Below are positions 22,639 through 31,856 of a stretch of 31,884 bases of DNA, piece after piece (within the stretch, counting starts at the first letter, position 1; each line of letters begins with the position of its first letter). Position numbers and translations under genes: made by a program. Source of the DNA: Thermomucor indicae-seudaticae (lineage: Eukaryota; Mucoromycota; Mucoromycetes; Mucorales; Lichtheimiaceae); assembly GCA_000787465.1 (NCBI GenBank), contig JSYX01000403.1:1-31884 (forward strand), written 5' to 3'. The notes under the pieces are model-generated. The model was not told where the DNA came from, made no database searches, and saw only the letters and a program-made list of their open reading frames with translations.

Positions 22639-22990
22639 GAATTTTATGCATGTTATGATCATTGATGTTACACAAGGCGATATATATTAAATCATGCCTT
22701 TTGAAAACGATATAACTTCATAGAAGGACAAACACTATTTCCCTTACAGCATATACGGCTTGTCGTTTACTTGGGGCCTGTTGCTTGTTCTCGGCTTTGG
22801 GGCTGTGGTGTCGATGGTAAGGATGATGAATTTGTTTTCGGATGGTAGGATCAAGTATGGTGAGATCTTTACTGGAGTTGTTGTTGGTGTTCTCGGCGAC
22901 TCAACGAAGAGGTGCGCGTGCAAAAGAGAATGATTTAACAATCAGTACGCTGCGTGATTTATGTCGTTTTTACATGTATATGTGACTACA
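22639..22990. other. 3' regions of convergent nucleoporin and ceramidase genes
   Basis: About 350 AT-rich bases lie between two facing stop codons. A 65-codon open frame on the minus strand (22744-22941) shows no family resemblance. No canonical AATAAA was found. Confidence 0.5.
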
Positions 22991-25735
22991 TTAAACTACT
23001 TTGAACTCTGCCGAATAACCTTGATGTGGTTTAATCTCGCTTTTGTTTTTCGTTTGATATTCTAACTGAGCAAGAAAGTTCCGAATAGTATGAAAATTGA
23101 AGACTTACTTTGTGATTGGTACCTTGTGATGTCCAAAATAGCCTATTCGATAGGTACCGGCTACATTTCTCTCCCGGTCAGTAATGGGCGAGCCATATAT
23201 CGATACTGAGTTGTATTGGCAACTACCTGAAACGCTATCATCCAAGTACCATTCAATCCTGGCATGTGACAGTCCAAGTAGCTTGTTTTGATAGTTCCAA
23301 TGGAAACGCGTATCATAATCATGATCTGTCCTGACAACTCTCCAAGTGCTTCCCTCTTTCCGTTCGACGGTCAGAAAGGTTCCTTCCGGCATCACATTGT
23401 TGCGTGGATTGCCAGCAACAAATGCTACAGAAACTACAGGTTTCTCAGCAGCTTTATAACAGCTTTGTACCTGAGTGGTCACATCGCCGAAACGCCTCCC
23501 CAGTGGCACCAAGTCCGGCCCGTGTGCAGGTGACAAATTGAACGCCTTGTCCGTGTAATCTGGTAATGCAACTGAGTCATTGATCCTCTGCCCGGTTGCC
23601 ATGGCTGTTGCAAGCTCGGTAAATACTTGAATATACCCATCGAGTGTGTACGGACCGTAAGGTGTCTACAGAAGGAAACAAAATAAAAGAAAGGAGGTCA
23701 TTCAAATGGGAGCAAGCAAAACGAGTTGGCACACCATACAGAGGCACCTTCGTAACGTTGCATTTGATACTCCTCATATGTAGCACAATAGGACTACAAG
23801 TGGTTCTTTAGCTCATGTTCCCACGACTCTAGCCATGCTTTATCCAATTCATATTTACAGCATATCCATTAGCAGGTCCTGACTGGATCACGACTGTGTC
23901 ATCGTTGCCGAGGTTATGTCGTATAAGCGTTCGTTTGACGGCGTTACGGAGTCGGCGACCACTCATGGTTGTCATTTCTGATGGTACCCCGATGATAAAC
24001 ACGTTGCCGATACGCAATAGCTGGACATCAACGATACGGGGCTGCCAGTCGTACGGAACTTGCCTCTCGCCTGTATCCAGCAAAATTGGTTTGGGCTGCT
24101 GACATGCTTCTTGTGCTGCACTAGGTTTCCTGAGTACATCGGAGAGAAGGTCCCAGATAAGAGTACCATGAGTCGCATTCTGTCGCCTTGTCATGAGAAT
24201 GGCGTTCGTGTAAGGCTATGGAATGATTTCCGGTACCTGATAAAAACCCGACAATGCGGGGCCATCAGTTGTGCCCGCCGCTAAAAACAGTCGGGTCAGC
24301 CGAACCATTCTCTAACGGTCATACCATGCACCGACTTGCCAAAAGCATAACCCTATATTGAAAGCGACGCCTGGATTAAAAGGACAAACAATCATATAGA
24401 TAGCACGCAGACTTACCATGGCAGCATCACAGAGAGAGACTTTTGTGCCATCTGGCCTTTGCACAATCGCTTTGCTAATTTTCCAAAACTTTTGTCGATA
24501 GTCGATGGGACCACTGACAACCATGTCGGGTTGTCTTTCAAACAGCTCGATTGCCTTGTCAGCCTGGTTTTGCCCGATAATACGATTAGACTCTAAATCA
24601 CTAATTTCCCATCCAGGACCTCTACAGAATTCCATTAAGAAAAGTCTGTGGAAAAAGAAAGATATGGTTGCTTGTTACCTGCCGTTACAAGTCGAGGTGC
24701 CTGGACATTGAGTATCACGGGTACCGTCGCAGGGAATGTCTGTCCCTGTGCAAAAGGCTCCCAATGTGTTTGGGCTTACATCGCCTTCGTTGGCCTGTGC
24801 GAATGCTGCCACAAAAGGACCTTTACCAGGCAGGCTGTCAGGATTATAGTGTTTTTCGGTGGCGTAGGCAGCATAACCCTTGTTGTCGCCATTGATCAAT
24901 CGGTTGGTGTTATTAACAGAAACGCCGTGGACGGCAAACCTGGTCATTTTCTTATTAAGCCATTATGCCTATCTTGCAAATGATCCAATCGTACCAGCTC
25001 ACGAGTCCGAGTTTTGCACCGTCTTGTGCTCGGAAACCTAGAATGGTCATATCCTTATCCGCGTCGTACTTGTACTGTGCTCGCTCCTCTTCTGGATTTA
25101 ACAAGTAAGCAGATGGTGATCGATTGATATTAGTATACAATAATTCGCCCTTTGCCACCGTCATGGTGCCTTTCTGCAACTTTTCGTGTGCCCGGACAAT
25201 GGCTCTTACAATGCCTTCCACCATAGGTCGCGTGGTCTCCTCGATCCAACCCAAAACAGAAACCTCATAAAGCGCTAAAAGTTTATCCCGCTGTCAGATT
25301 TTCTTTGTATCTATCTCACGCTCATTTTCCATGTATACGTTTCTACTAACCGTGCTGCAAGTAACCACCCATGCCACTGTGAGAATGCGTGCTTGAAAGC
25401 ATCACGTTCTGCTCCGTGTAAAGTTCAGTCCCGTAAAGCTCCTGAAGGCGATTGACAACCCGTTTCTTGACAATATCACCCATAGACTGTGTATCCGTGT
25501 TGACAAATACCACACGACGCTCGTCTGTTGCAACAATAAATGCTCGTGCATAAAGCCGTTGAAGAATGCCTTGGCCCGTTTGACCAGGTTCTGCATAACC
25601 CATCATCATGATTTCTGCTACAGGACCAGTAATATCGGCTATGCCGGTGCCAACTTTATACGAAGAAACAGGTCCGTGGATAAGACAGAGTAAGAAGAAG
25701 ATAAAGATAAACAGACGGAAACTGCTCTTCATCAT
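22991..25735 (-). CDS. Secreted neutral ceramidase
   Basis: Cleaves the amide bond of ceramide to sphingoid base and fatty acid, outside the cell or in the secretory route. Exons 25735-25351, 25274-24995, 24939-24679, 24645-24417, 24352-24340, 24280-24237, 24179-23859, 23793-23740, 23665-23123 and 23065-22991 sum to 2205 nt (734 aa), normal for the family. A signal peptide is present (FRLFIFIFFLLCLIHGPVSS). Motifs: STHSHSGMGGY (zinc His), WFAVHGVSVNNTNRLI, EGDVSPNTLGAFC with the nucleophile Ser near 277, AAGTTDGPAL, and C-terminal YRIGYFGHHK. The fifth exon is only 13 nt, and the intron after it (24281-24339) has a GC donor; without both, the conserved AMGYAFAAGTTDGP is not formed. Most C-terminal residues, LEYQTKNK onward, lie in the last 75-nt exon. 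A TATA-like AGTATAATAA lies near 25791-25800. Confidence 0.93.
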
Positions 25736-26278
25736 TTGGTGAAGAACAAAAGAAAAAAGGAGGAAGCAATGAAGACGGGGAGTCTTAACTTTATTATACT
25801 CGTATGGTTCGATAATGTGACCCTTAAGTGCACATAGTCTATGCTTCGAGTTTTGCGCTGGTCATGCCAGTATGCTACCGTGAGAAAAAGTGCATTTCAT
25901 AAAACACAAAACATATGAGGAGTATGCGTTTCATGTCCTTTCCTGCATGTCGAGCGTATCTTGCACGAGAGACAATAGACGGTTCCCTGGAGTTTGCTTG
26001 AAAACAGGGAGATGGCGATTGATCAATCACATATCTATGGCCTTTATTATTTCGTCGTTCGGCTGTTGCCTGCGTGGGTCTCTTGCGTCATTTCGAACGC
26101 TTCATAATCTCCGTGGGCAGCAAATAAGTGCACTTCTTCGGGCTGGTCGCTCTGATGATGACCTTCACCGCGAGAACTCAGTGGATGATCATCCTTGTAC
26201 TCTCCTACAGTTGTGTATCCGTCGCTCCTGTTACGGATGTTTGGCGTGGAGCATATACCCAGTGCAGCGGGGTAGCTT
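25736..26278. other. Intergenic region, ceramidase promoter and Ctr 3' flank
   Basis: About 540 bases between the ceramidase start and the copper-transporter stop, both minus-strand genes. A TATA-like AGTATAATAA (minus strand) sits 56-65 bases upstream of the ceramidase ATG. Open frames on the plus strand between 25890 and 26364 overlap the end of the transporter gene and look like antisense shadows. Confidence 0.5.
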
Positions 26279-26823
26279 TTAATAGACAGCGGGAGTTAAC
26301 AGGACTGCAGTGTTGGATATATCAACCATTATCTCGTACCACATTGATTTCAAGTACTCAATAGCCAACTGACCCGATGTCAGAGAAAGAACCTGTACTT
26401 TGACCATTGTAGTCTACCGTAACAGTTTCTTAATCCCAGAATATATGACAGTTTTACCAGAACAGTAAATAAACCGACATTGAAGTACATCGTGATCAGC
26501 ATGTACCACAATCGTAAGACAGTGGCAACACCGTAGAGCCCTGTCCGAATCAATATCCGTCGCCATTCTCGATAGCGAGCTCGACTGCCAGGTTGCTCAA
26601 GGTAAAACGTAATAGCGCGTTCTGACCAGCACACGACCACAATGAAAATATATCCAAAGAACAGCCCCAAACTGCTGTTCATCCTAAAGGACTCAAAAAG
26701 CAGATGTACACCTTGAACCTCTGAATGGACGGTTCCTGGTCAATCAGACGATTAAGCAAACTGACCATCAACGTGAGTCTCACCGTCATGGAACCACCAT
26801 TTTCCTGGCATTACCGACTCCAT
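26279..26823 (-). CDS. Ctr-family copper transporter
   Basis: Predicted trimeric Cu(I) permease. Exons 26823-26784, 26735-26458 and 26392-26279 total 432 nt (143 aa) with two GT-AG introns. The N-terminus reads MPGKWWFHDG, followed by VHLLFESFRMNSSLGLFFGY, a typical Ctr entry into the first membrane helix. The second helix contains YMLITMYFNVGLF with the MxxxM copper-selectivity motif. The third begins at SLTSGQLAIEYLKSMW. The N-terminus lacks a long Met-rich extracellular domain, so it resembles Ctr2-type vacuolar or short plasma-membrane members; localisation is not decided. A second ATG four codons in is also possible as start. Confidence 0.88.
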
Positions 26824-26933
26824 GTTGACCGGAAGTCTCGATTATATAAAGGTTTTTAACTAGGCGCGTGAAGGCTGCCTTTCGGACCACGCTGGCAGTA
26901 AATTTGTGCCGACTAAAGATCAATTTCATATGG

Positions 26934-26941
26934 TGCGCAAA
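26934..26941 (-). promoter_or_regulatory. Mac1-type copper-response-like site upstream of the Ctr gene
   Basis: On the minus strand the sequence reads TTTGCGCA, which fits the yeast copper-response element TTTGC(T/G)C(A/G), about 110 bases upstream of the transporter ATG. Only one copy was seen, whereas yeast promoters usually carry two, so the call is tentative. Confidence 0.3.
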
Positions 26942-27099
26942 TTGATCAAAGCCGACATCGCCCCAAGCGGCGTATCAACGTCAAATGTTGAGCCCTTTGT
27001 CACTAAGCTGGCAATATGTCCGTCTTACTTCTATGGGAAGTTATTGAGTGAAATGATATTGCCTGTGTCTCTATCATTTTGCTTACCAAGGTACTACCG

Positions 27100-27662
27100 T
27101 TACAAAGGATGGCATCCTTCCAGGGTGGTGCTGGTTTCCAGGTTCGTAAAGCCTTCCAGCATTTCGTAGCTGGTGTTTGGTAGGCGATCGGGGCGGAAGC
27201 AAGAAAATCCGTGACCGTTCTTGGAGAGGATGACGCTGGCACCCGCCAACGCAATGTTATACGAAGCGGTCATGCCTCGGTCGCGGGTAGCGTAATTTCT
27301 TGCAAACCATATGCAGTCCGGATTGATGCATGTTACCGCACCATTGTTGACACAGAGCTTTCCGTTCTTCCTTGTGTTGGGATAGACAAGCTTGCAATAA
27401 CAGAATGGGCATATCTGAGAAGTATTATGCTCAGATATGATACCCACGCAAATGTACTATCGATGTTATTTCTGTATTTTGCAACACCCCCTCCGCACCT
27501 CAGGTGCCCTCTGATCCTTGAGTACGAGCATACATCTGCATCACCTTGGCAGATCAAAGAGTAACTCTCTTCGCTTCTCCGAATGATTTGATATACTTGC
27601 GCTCTTTTGATGGCAGGTTCGCGTAGATCCTGTCAATGGCCAACTTCTGCCGTCTTTCTTCA
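27100..27662 (-). pseudogene. Second decayed Fanzor/TnpB-like C-terminal fragment
   Basis: The best frame (27447 to 27100) has NTSQICPFC, then CINPDC (a Cys4 zinc-ribbon pattern), followed by ATRDRGMTASYNIALAG, which matches the RuvC-III Asp region of Fanzor/TnpB proteins. Beyond the stop side, the frame runs on for about 45 residues with no further motif. Upstream on the same strand, around 27560-27662, a different frame encodes EERRQKLAIDRIYANLPSKE, a lysine/arginine-rich helix compatible with the region before RuvC-II, then stops. The two parts are out of frame, and the N-terminal half cannot be found, so this is a remnant. It differs clearly from the copy near 7130-7477 and probably stems from another family. 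Confidence 0.65.
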
Positions 27663-28053
27663 CCCCTTGCGCGGGCGCTTGTCTCGTAGAAGTGTCTCAA
27701 TCATTTTTGTCCATGTCGGATATCTGTGTCGTGTGAAGGGTGTCGTATCGTTTAAGGAATAAGAAAATCAAGAGGAAAGATGAAGACTGCGAGTACGGTG
27801 AGACTGTTCAGCCGGTGTTTATTCTCGATTAGAGATCTATTGGCATTAACTACGAGGAGAGTATATTTTTCATGATTGGAATTACGGGATAACGTTCATA
27901 TAATGAATCTGTCGTTTCCCTTATGTTATGGGATTTGTTCCAGATCTTGGTAACCGATCGGATTGTACTTTATCCGAATTAGCGGACTTCTATTTTCATA
28001 TTCTAGATACGACAATCTGAAAAAGTTATAAATCTACACTACTGGATTCTTAA
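27663..28053. other. Unassigned AT-rich stretch, possible further coding decay
   Basis: No intact gene. Short plus-strand segments look protein-like (for example FPYVMGFVPDLGNRSDC near 27910-27970), but they are broken by stops and I cannot name a family. This may be more eroded mobile-element sequence between the Fanzor-like fragment and the inverted repeat. Confidence 0.3.
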
Positions 28054-28249
28054 GAACCGTTTACGCTTCCGGAGATGCTTTTCTGCGTCAACCAAAAACC
28101 AGGTTTGCGCTAAATATATCAACACATCGCGCCTGCTTAGTACCAAATTCACACCAGGCAGAAATTCCTCTTGGGCAAACTTACATTCCACGTTGATGGC
28201 CCGTTATTTGGTTGACGCAGAAAAGCATTTCCAAAAGCGGAAACAGTTC
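28054..28249. mobile_element. MITE-like element with about 48-bp inverted repeats
   Basis: Arms at about 28052-28099 and 28203-28251 are inverted copies: left AAGAACCGTTTACGC... and right (reverse strand) AAGAACTGTTTCCGC..., both continuing to ATGCTTTTCTGCGTCAACCA. I count about six mismatches over 48 bases. The loop is about 105 bases and has no coding content. No target-site duplication is obvious. It could equally be the folded end of the neighbouring transposon. Confidence 0.6.
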
Positions 28250-28564
28250 TTTCCGTGAGTACCATGTCTGTAAAAAAACAGGAGTTGATAGGAAACTTAC
28301 CGCGCAAGCTAAGGAAGTTGACACGCATTAGCAGTGATTTTCAAGCAAAGCATGTGTAAGAGACAAAGTATGCTTACCGTAAAAATCCAAATCTCCTCAG
28401 TTGAAGGATCCGCTTTCGTTGCGGTGATATTGGTTCGATGGCCGACAAAACTCTGCCGGTCAACCAAAGCCAGACCAAATGGACTTGGCTATCGCAAACA
28501 TGTTCTTGCTCGCCAACACGTCTCTGTTCCACACCATTTGACAGTTTTGGCAGACTAAAATGCT

Positions 28565-29840
28565 GTGGTGGACGCCGTTGGCGGCTTCCGTTGGCGGCAT
28601 TTATGGCAAATCTGTGAGTCCCGTCAATTACCACTTAGTGCAACCGGTCCGCTAACTCCAGAAAAGTTAGTAGTTGGCGTTCAAAAAGATGGCAAGAACT
28701 TAACCATGGGCGAGATTGCTCCTGAATGCCACAATCTTGACCGTGCTGAATATCTAATCCGAAAAGCGAAGAAAGAAGAGTGTATTTCTTTGCCCTCGGC
28801 AGTCTCTTCGTTCGATGAAATCCGCGAATTGCAGTGCAGACATCCTGGATATTTCGTTCATGCAGATGTCTTGGATGATGCTTTCTGCATTGCTATCAGA
28901 TCGCCAAAGATCGCGCAGTATGTCGACATGCAAAAGCAGCCCTTAGTTACGGACGTGACGTTTAGCGTGTTGGATAAAGGATATTATCTGTGTTCTTCTA
29001 CAATGTACTTCCCTGTCCTAGGGAAGCATATGGTGATATTCCAAGCGATTCTTGGCGGCCTTACCAGTAACCATTACAAGGTGTATTTCCTCGCACTTTT
29101 CAGAGCTTTCCGGGTGGATATGGATTTCGGACAGAACATCCTCGGCATCGTAGTTGACTTTTCCCTTGCCCAGAGAAAAGGATTTGTTGAAGTATATGTT
29201 GAATACTCCGGACGCTCGCCTTCGTATGCCGAAGGATGTCTGAAGGGATGCTGCATGCATTTCCAGCAACAGGTGCAGCGTGTAATGTCTAATTCGTTCT
29301 GTGTCCCAGAAGACCAGCAGCGTATCTTTCTGAAGCACATCGATGTGCTAAGAGCCACCACCAATTATGATACTTTCTCGAACGCGTGCGATAGCATCCG
29401 AACAATGTTCCCCAACTTGATTCCTTGGCTTGAATGGTGGATTAGACCAGAAATCAGCACCATGGTCTTCCCTTGCGGTTGAAAGATGAAGAGCGATCTA
29501 TATGCTCATAGCACACGAACCATAAATGCTATAGAATCGTATCATAATCGTTTCTATCAACTCTTCGGGAAGACAACAAAACGAACAATGACCGAAGCTT
29601 TCGAAAGCCTGATACAGATGATGCAGAAAGGCGAAAATGACTTGGAACTCAAAGAAAGAGGATACTCCGTCCGTTATGGCCAGCCGAAAGCCACCGGCAC
29701 AACCATAAAGAAAAGAAAAACGTTCGAAAAATACGAAAATGACGGCAGAGCTCCGGACACTACGAAGCGCTTATCCAAGGCGTTAAAAACAAGCAAAAAG
29801 GATACCGAGAAAAGTGGACTAATAGTTCCTCAAAGAAGAC
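28565..29840 (+). pseudogene. MULE-type DDE transposase domain with in-frame stop
   Basis: Mutator-like transposase that would cut and paste its element. One frame runs from 28565 with LVTDVTFSVLDKGYYLC (first catalytic Asp), GIVVDFSLAQRKGF (second Asp), GCCMHFQQQVQRV (the C/H pattern typical of MULEs) and PWLEWW. After a TGA at 29480 the same frame resumes with STRTINAIESYHNRFYQLFG, the RTxNxxExxH block with the third acidic residue. The tail is basic (TTIKKRKTFEKYE). The N-terminal DNA-binding part is unclear: a Cys-rich stretch (QTCSCSPTRLCS) is encoded in another frame near 28440-28560. A GT-AG intron-like junction follows 29840. MULE assignment is by motif order. Confidence 0.7.
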
Positions 29841-29922
29841 GTAAGTCAACATATGTGTAGATATGGCATTTCTGTGTTCGTCAGGGCATCTAACATGCAG
29901 TAAACAAAAGAAAATCACACAG

Positions 29923-30929
29923 AACCAAGAGACATCGACAGAATTGTGGCGTTTGATTATTGTCTCTTCTTGTGTCCATGAAGAAACAATTCTTGTTATA
30001 TCGACGCGACAATGGAGATTCTATGGAATTTTGTCCTTCCATACGTCGACCTGGAACGCAGTTTCTGCCCCCCAGAAGCAATGCGTATGAGAACATACTA
30101 CTTACCACGTTCAAAATACACCAGGGCAACACCCAACAGGCAAGGAAGAGTCCATCAGAAAACATGCGAAATTTCATCTGGGAGACTGTGCGGTACCAAG
30201 GAAAGGATTTCGAGGATGTCACCGAATTTTTAATGGATTTCCTTCAGCACACGTCCTCTCACTTCCAGCGGAATTTCCAGTTCACCGTTGCCAAAGTTCG
30301 CACATGTTGCTCGAATATGGACTATCATTTTGTTGATGAAGTTAGACTGACTCCTTCAATCGTGCATCTCACTAGAGAGTTTATTGACCAGTCCATGCCC
30401 GAAGGCACGTTTTCTGATTATTTCACGGCACACCACCTTACTCTCTTGAAGGAGAGAAAATGTGTTCAGTGCTCATCGTTGGCGGCATCCTACAACATTG
30501 TCAAGGAATATCCACCATTTATCTTTATTGTTGATACCCAGCCATATGCAGGTTTACCTGGCAATACCTCATTCCCTTGAAAATTGACAGTTCACGGACA
30601 AATTTACGAGCTATATGCCCGTATTTACCGCATACGTACGCCCGCGCCTCACTTTGTCACTGTTGCAGGGATCCCGTATGGAAAAAGTTCATTCGTGGCC
30701 AGAATCGACAACATGGAGGGCCAACTGCGGGTATTAACTCGAAACCCCAATGAATCCGAACAGCACTTGCTGAAAGAAAAAGATACAACGCTCGTATGTT
30801 ATAAGAAAATCGACGTCAGCATCGCCACTCGAACTCCCGATAATAGCACCCTCAACCTAATCCAAGCATTGAGTGGCATACCTGATCATATTCAAGAAAC
30901 TGATGAGGCTGTTGAGCGCCAAGACACTG
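29923..30929 (+). pseudogene. USP-like (peptidase C19) deubiquitinase domain, decayed
   Basis: Resembles ubiquitin-specific proteases. A Cys box, RNNSCYIDATMEILW, is encoded at 29982-30026. A frame change in a run of six C (30068-30073) leads to the rest: KDFEDVTEFLMDFL (similar to QDAxEFL), RKCVQCSS (zinc-finger pair), YPPFIFIV and, after a TGA at 30578, GQIYELYARIYR followed by PHFVTV, with the expected catalytic His. A TGA at 29979 lies just before the Cys box. Order and spacing of the Cys box, Q/E-F-L helix, CxxC and His block are those of USPs. ULP- or OTU-type peptidases fit less well. Interrupted, hence a pseudogene in this copy. Confidence 0.6.
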
Positions 30930-30983
30930 GTGAGCTGCTTTCGTAAAGCAATTGTTTGGTTATCACGGCACTCAAATATGCAG

Positions 30984-31732
30984 AAGTTGAATGCCCATAC
31001 TGTTGGACAAAGTTGCCCAGGCCCACTTCCAGAAGCATTGCAGGCCGGCATTGAGCGGAAGAAGCAATTAGACGAAGAATATCAGAAGGAAACGGCACGT
31101 ACTGTGTATATAGGCGGGAAACCTCACGAAATAGTCAGCGTCAGGCTGGTCCCTAAAGAAGAAAAGAAAGCGTTCTGCTTCTTGCATGAACGCGAATTCA
31201 AGTGGAAGCCCATGGCAGCAACAAAGCGGTATCCAACCGAAATCGACTTCGATACCATTGCGGAACGCGTGGGAATGTTGTTTGATGAACTGAAAGCCAT
31301 AGTAGCCAGGAAGCAACATAGCAAGTTCCGCAGCTTAGCCCTTGCAGACTATGACAAGCTAGGAGCTAGCAGAGCAAAAAGTGCGAATGCGGCTTTACAT
31401 TTGCTTCCAAAAGCTAATTGTAAGTCAAGACTTAGCAAACAGCGATACTACATGCAATGGTTGGCAAACTCACAATTGTAACAAATAGCCTGGGTACTAT
31501 GGCATGAAGGGAGCACAGTACATCATGGAGGCATTAAATAATCTTCTCGCCAGCATGTTGAAACCAGAAGATACGTTGCCACAAACGCCAGCCGAATACA
31601 TCCAAGAAGTCCTGGTCCCTGAAGCGGGTCTAAGACTCATTCGCGAAGACCTCGTCAACTTGGTGAGACCGGCGACCTAATGGAAAAAGCTGAAAGAATT
31701 TTCGAGGAAAGCAGCGAGTATGGTTGTGTCAT
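30984..31732 (+). pseudogene. RTC4-like domain, decayed
   Basis: Similar to the domain named after yeast Rtc4 (restriction of telomere capping). After an intron-like junction the frame reads VECPYCWTKLP, the usual N-terminal CPxC pair; a one-base shift near 31020 leads to LPEALQAGIERKKQLDEE, FCFLHEREFKWKP, PTEIDFDTIAERVGML and KFRSLALADY. A further junction near 31420-31490 leads to YYGMKGAQYIMEALNNL and YIQEVLVPEAGLRLIREDL; another shift near 31655 gives MEKAERIFEESSEYG. This order (CPxC, C-x-x-H, IDF, YYG.kG, VLVPE, LI.ED) is that of RTC4 domains. At least two uncorrected shifts make it nonfunctional as sequenced. Confidence 0.6.
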
Positions 31733-31787
31733 GTTCCACTCTGATTAATGAAAGAAAAACACCAAGGGCCACTGCTTTTGGCTTTAT

Positions 31788-31856
31788 ATTCAGTTCCGGT
31801 GCCCCTCTGTTGGCGGTTGGCACTTGCCGCCTTGCACATTCAATTTCCGGTACCCC
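31788..31856 (+). repeat. Short direct repeat near the right end of the transposon
   Basis: ATTCAGTTCCGGTGCCCC (31788-31805) recurs as ATTCAATTTCCGGTACCCC (31838-31856), 50 bases apart. Between them lies a small inverted motif (ggcgg...ccgcc). It could be part of a transposon terminus, but the partner end was not found. Confidence 0.45.

Larger units (their letters stand above)
28330..31750 (+). mobile_element. Decayed MULE-like transposon carrying a multi-domain gene
   Basis: Extent is approximate, from the start of protein-like sequence to the last recognisable codon of the RTC4-like domain. The three domain segments below lie on one strand and can be joined through two intron-like junctions (29841-29922 and 30930-30983), so I read them as one former gene. 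The ends are not defined; the right flank has a short direct repeat near 31788 and 31838, and the window stops soon after. Confidence 0.6.

Noticed and set aside
22744..22941. 65-codon minus-strand open frame between nucleoporin and ceramidase
   Set aside because: No family signal, lies in the 3' flanks of two convergent genes, and the ceramidase C-terminus was found elsewhere (22991-23065).
22991..25735. A lipid-metabolism gene cluster (lipase, acyl-CoA synthetase, ceramidase)
   Set aside because: The three genes are separated by unrelated genes on both strands and share no visible promoter motif, so proximity alone is not evidence of a cluster.
25890..26364. Plus-strand open frames resembling a small membrane protein
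   Set aside because: The downstream part overlaps the last exon of the Ctr gene on the opposite strand, which has a firm splice model. The rest shows no motif.
27211..27564. 117-codon plus-strand open frame opposite the second Fanzor-like fragment
   Set aside because: The minus strand carries the zinc-ribbon and RuvC-III motifs; the plus-strand frame is its shadow.
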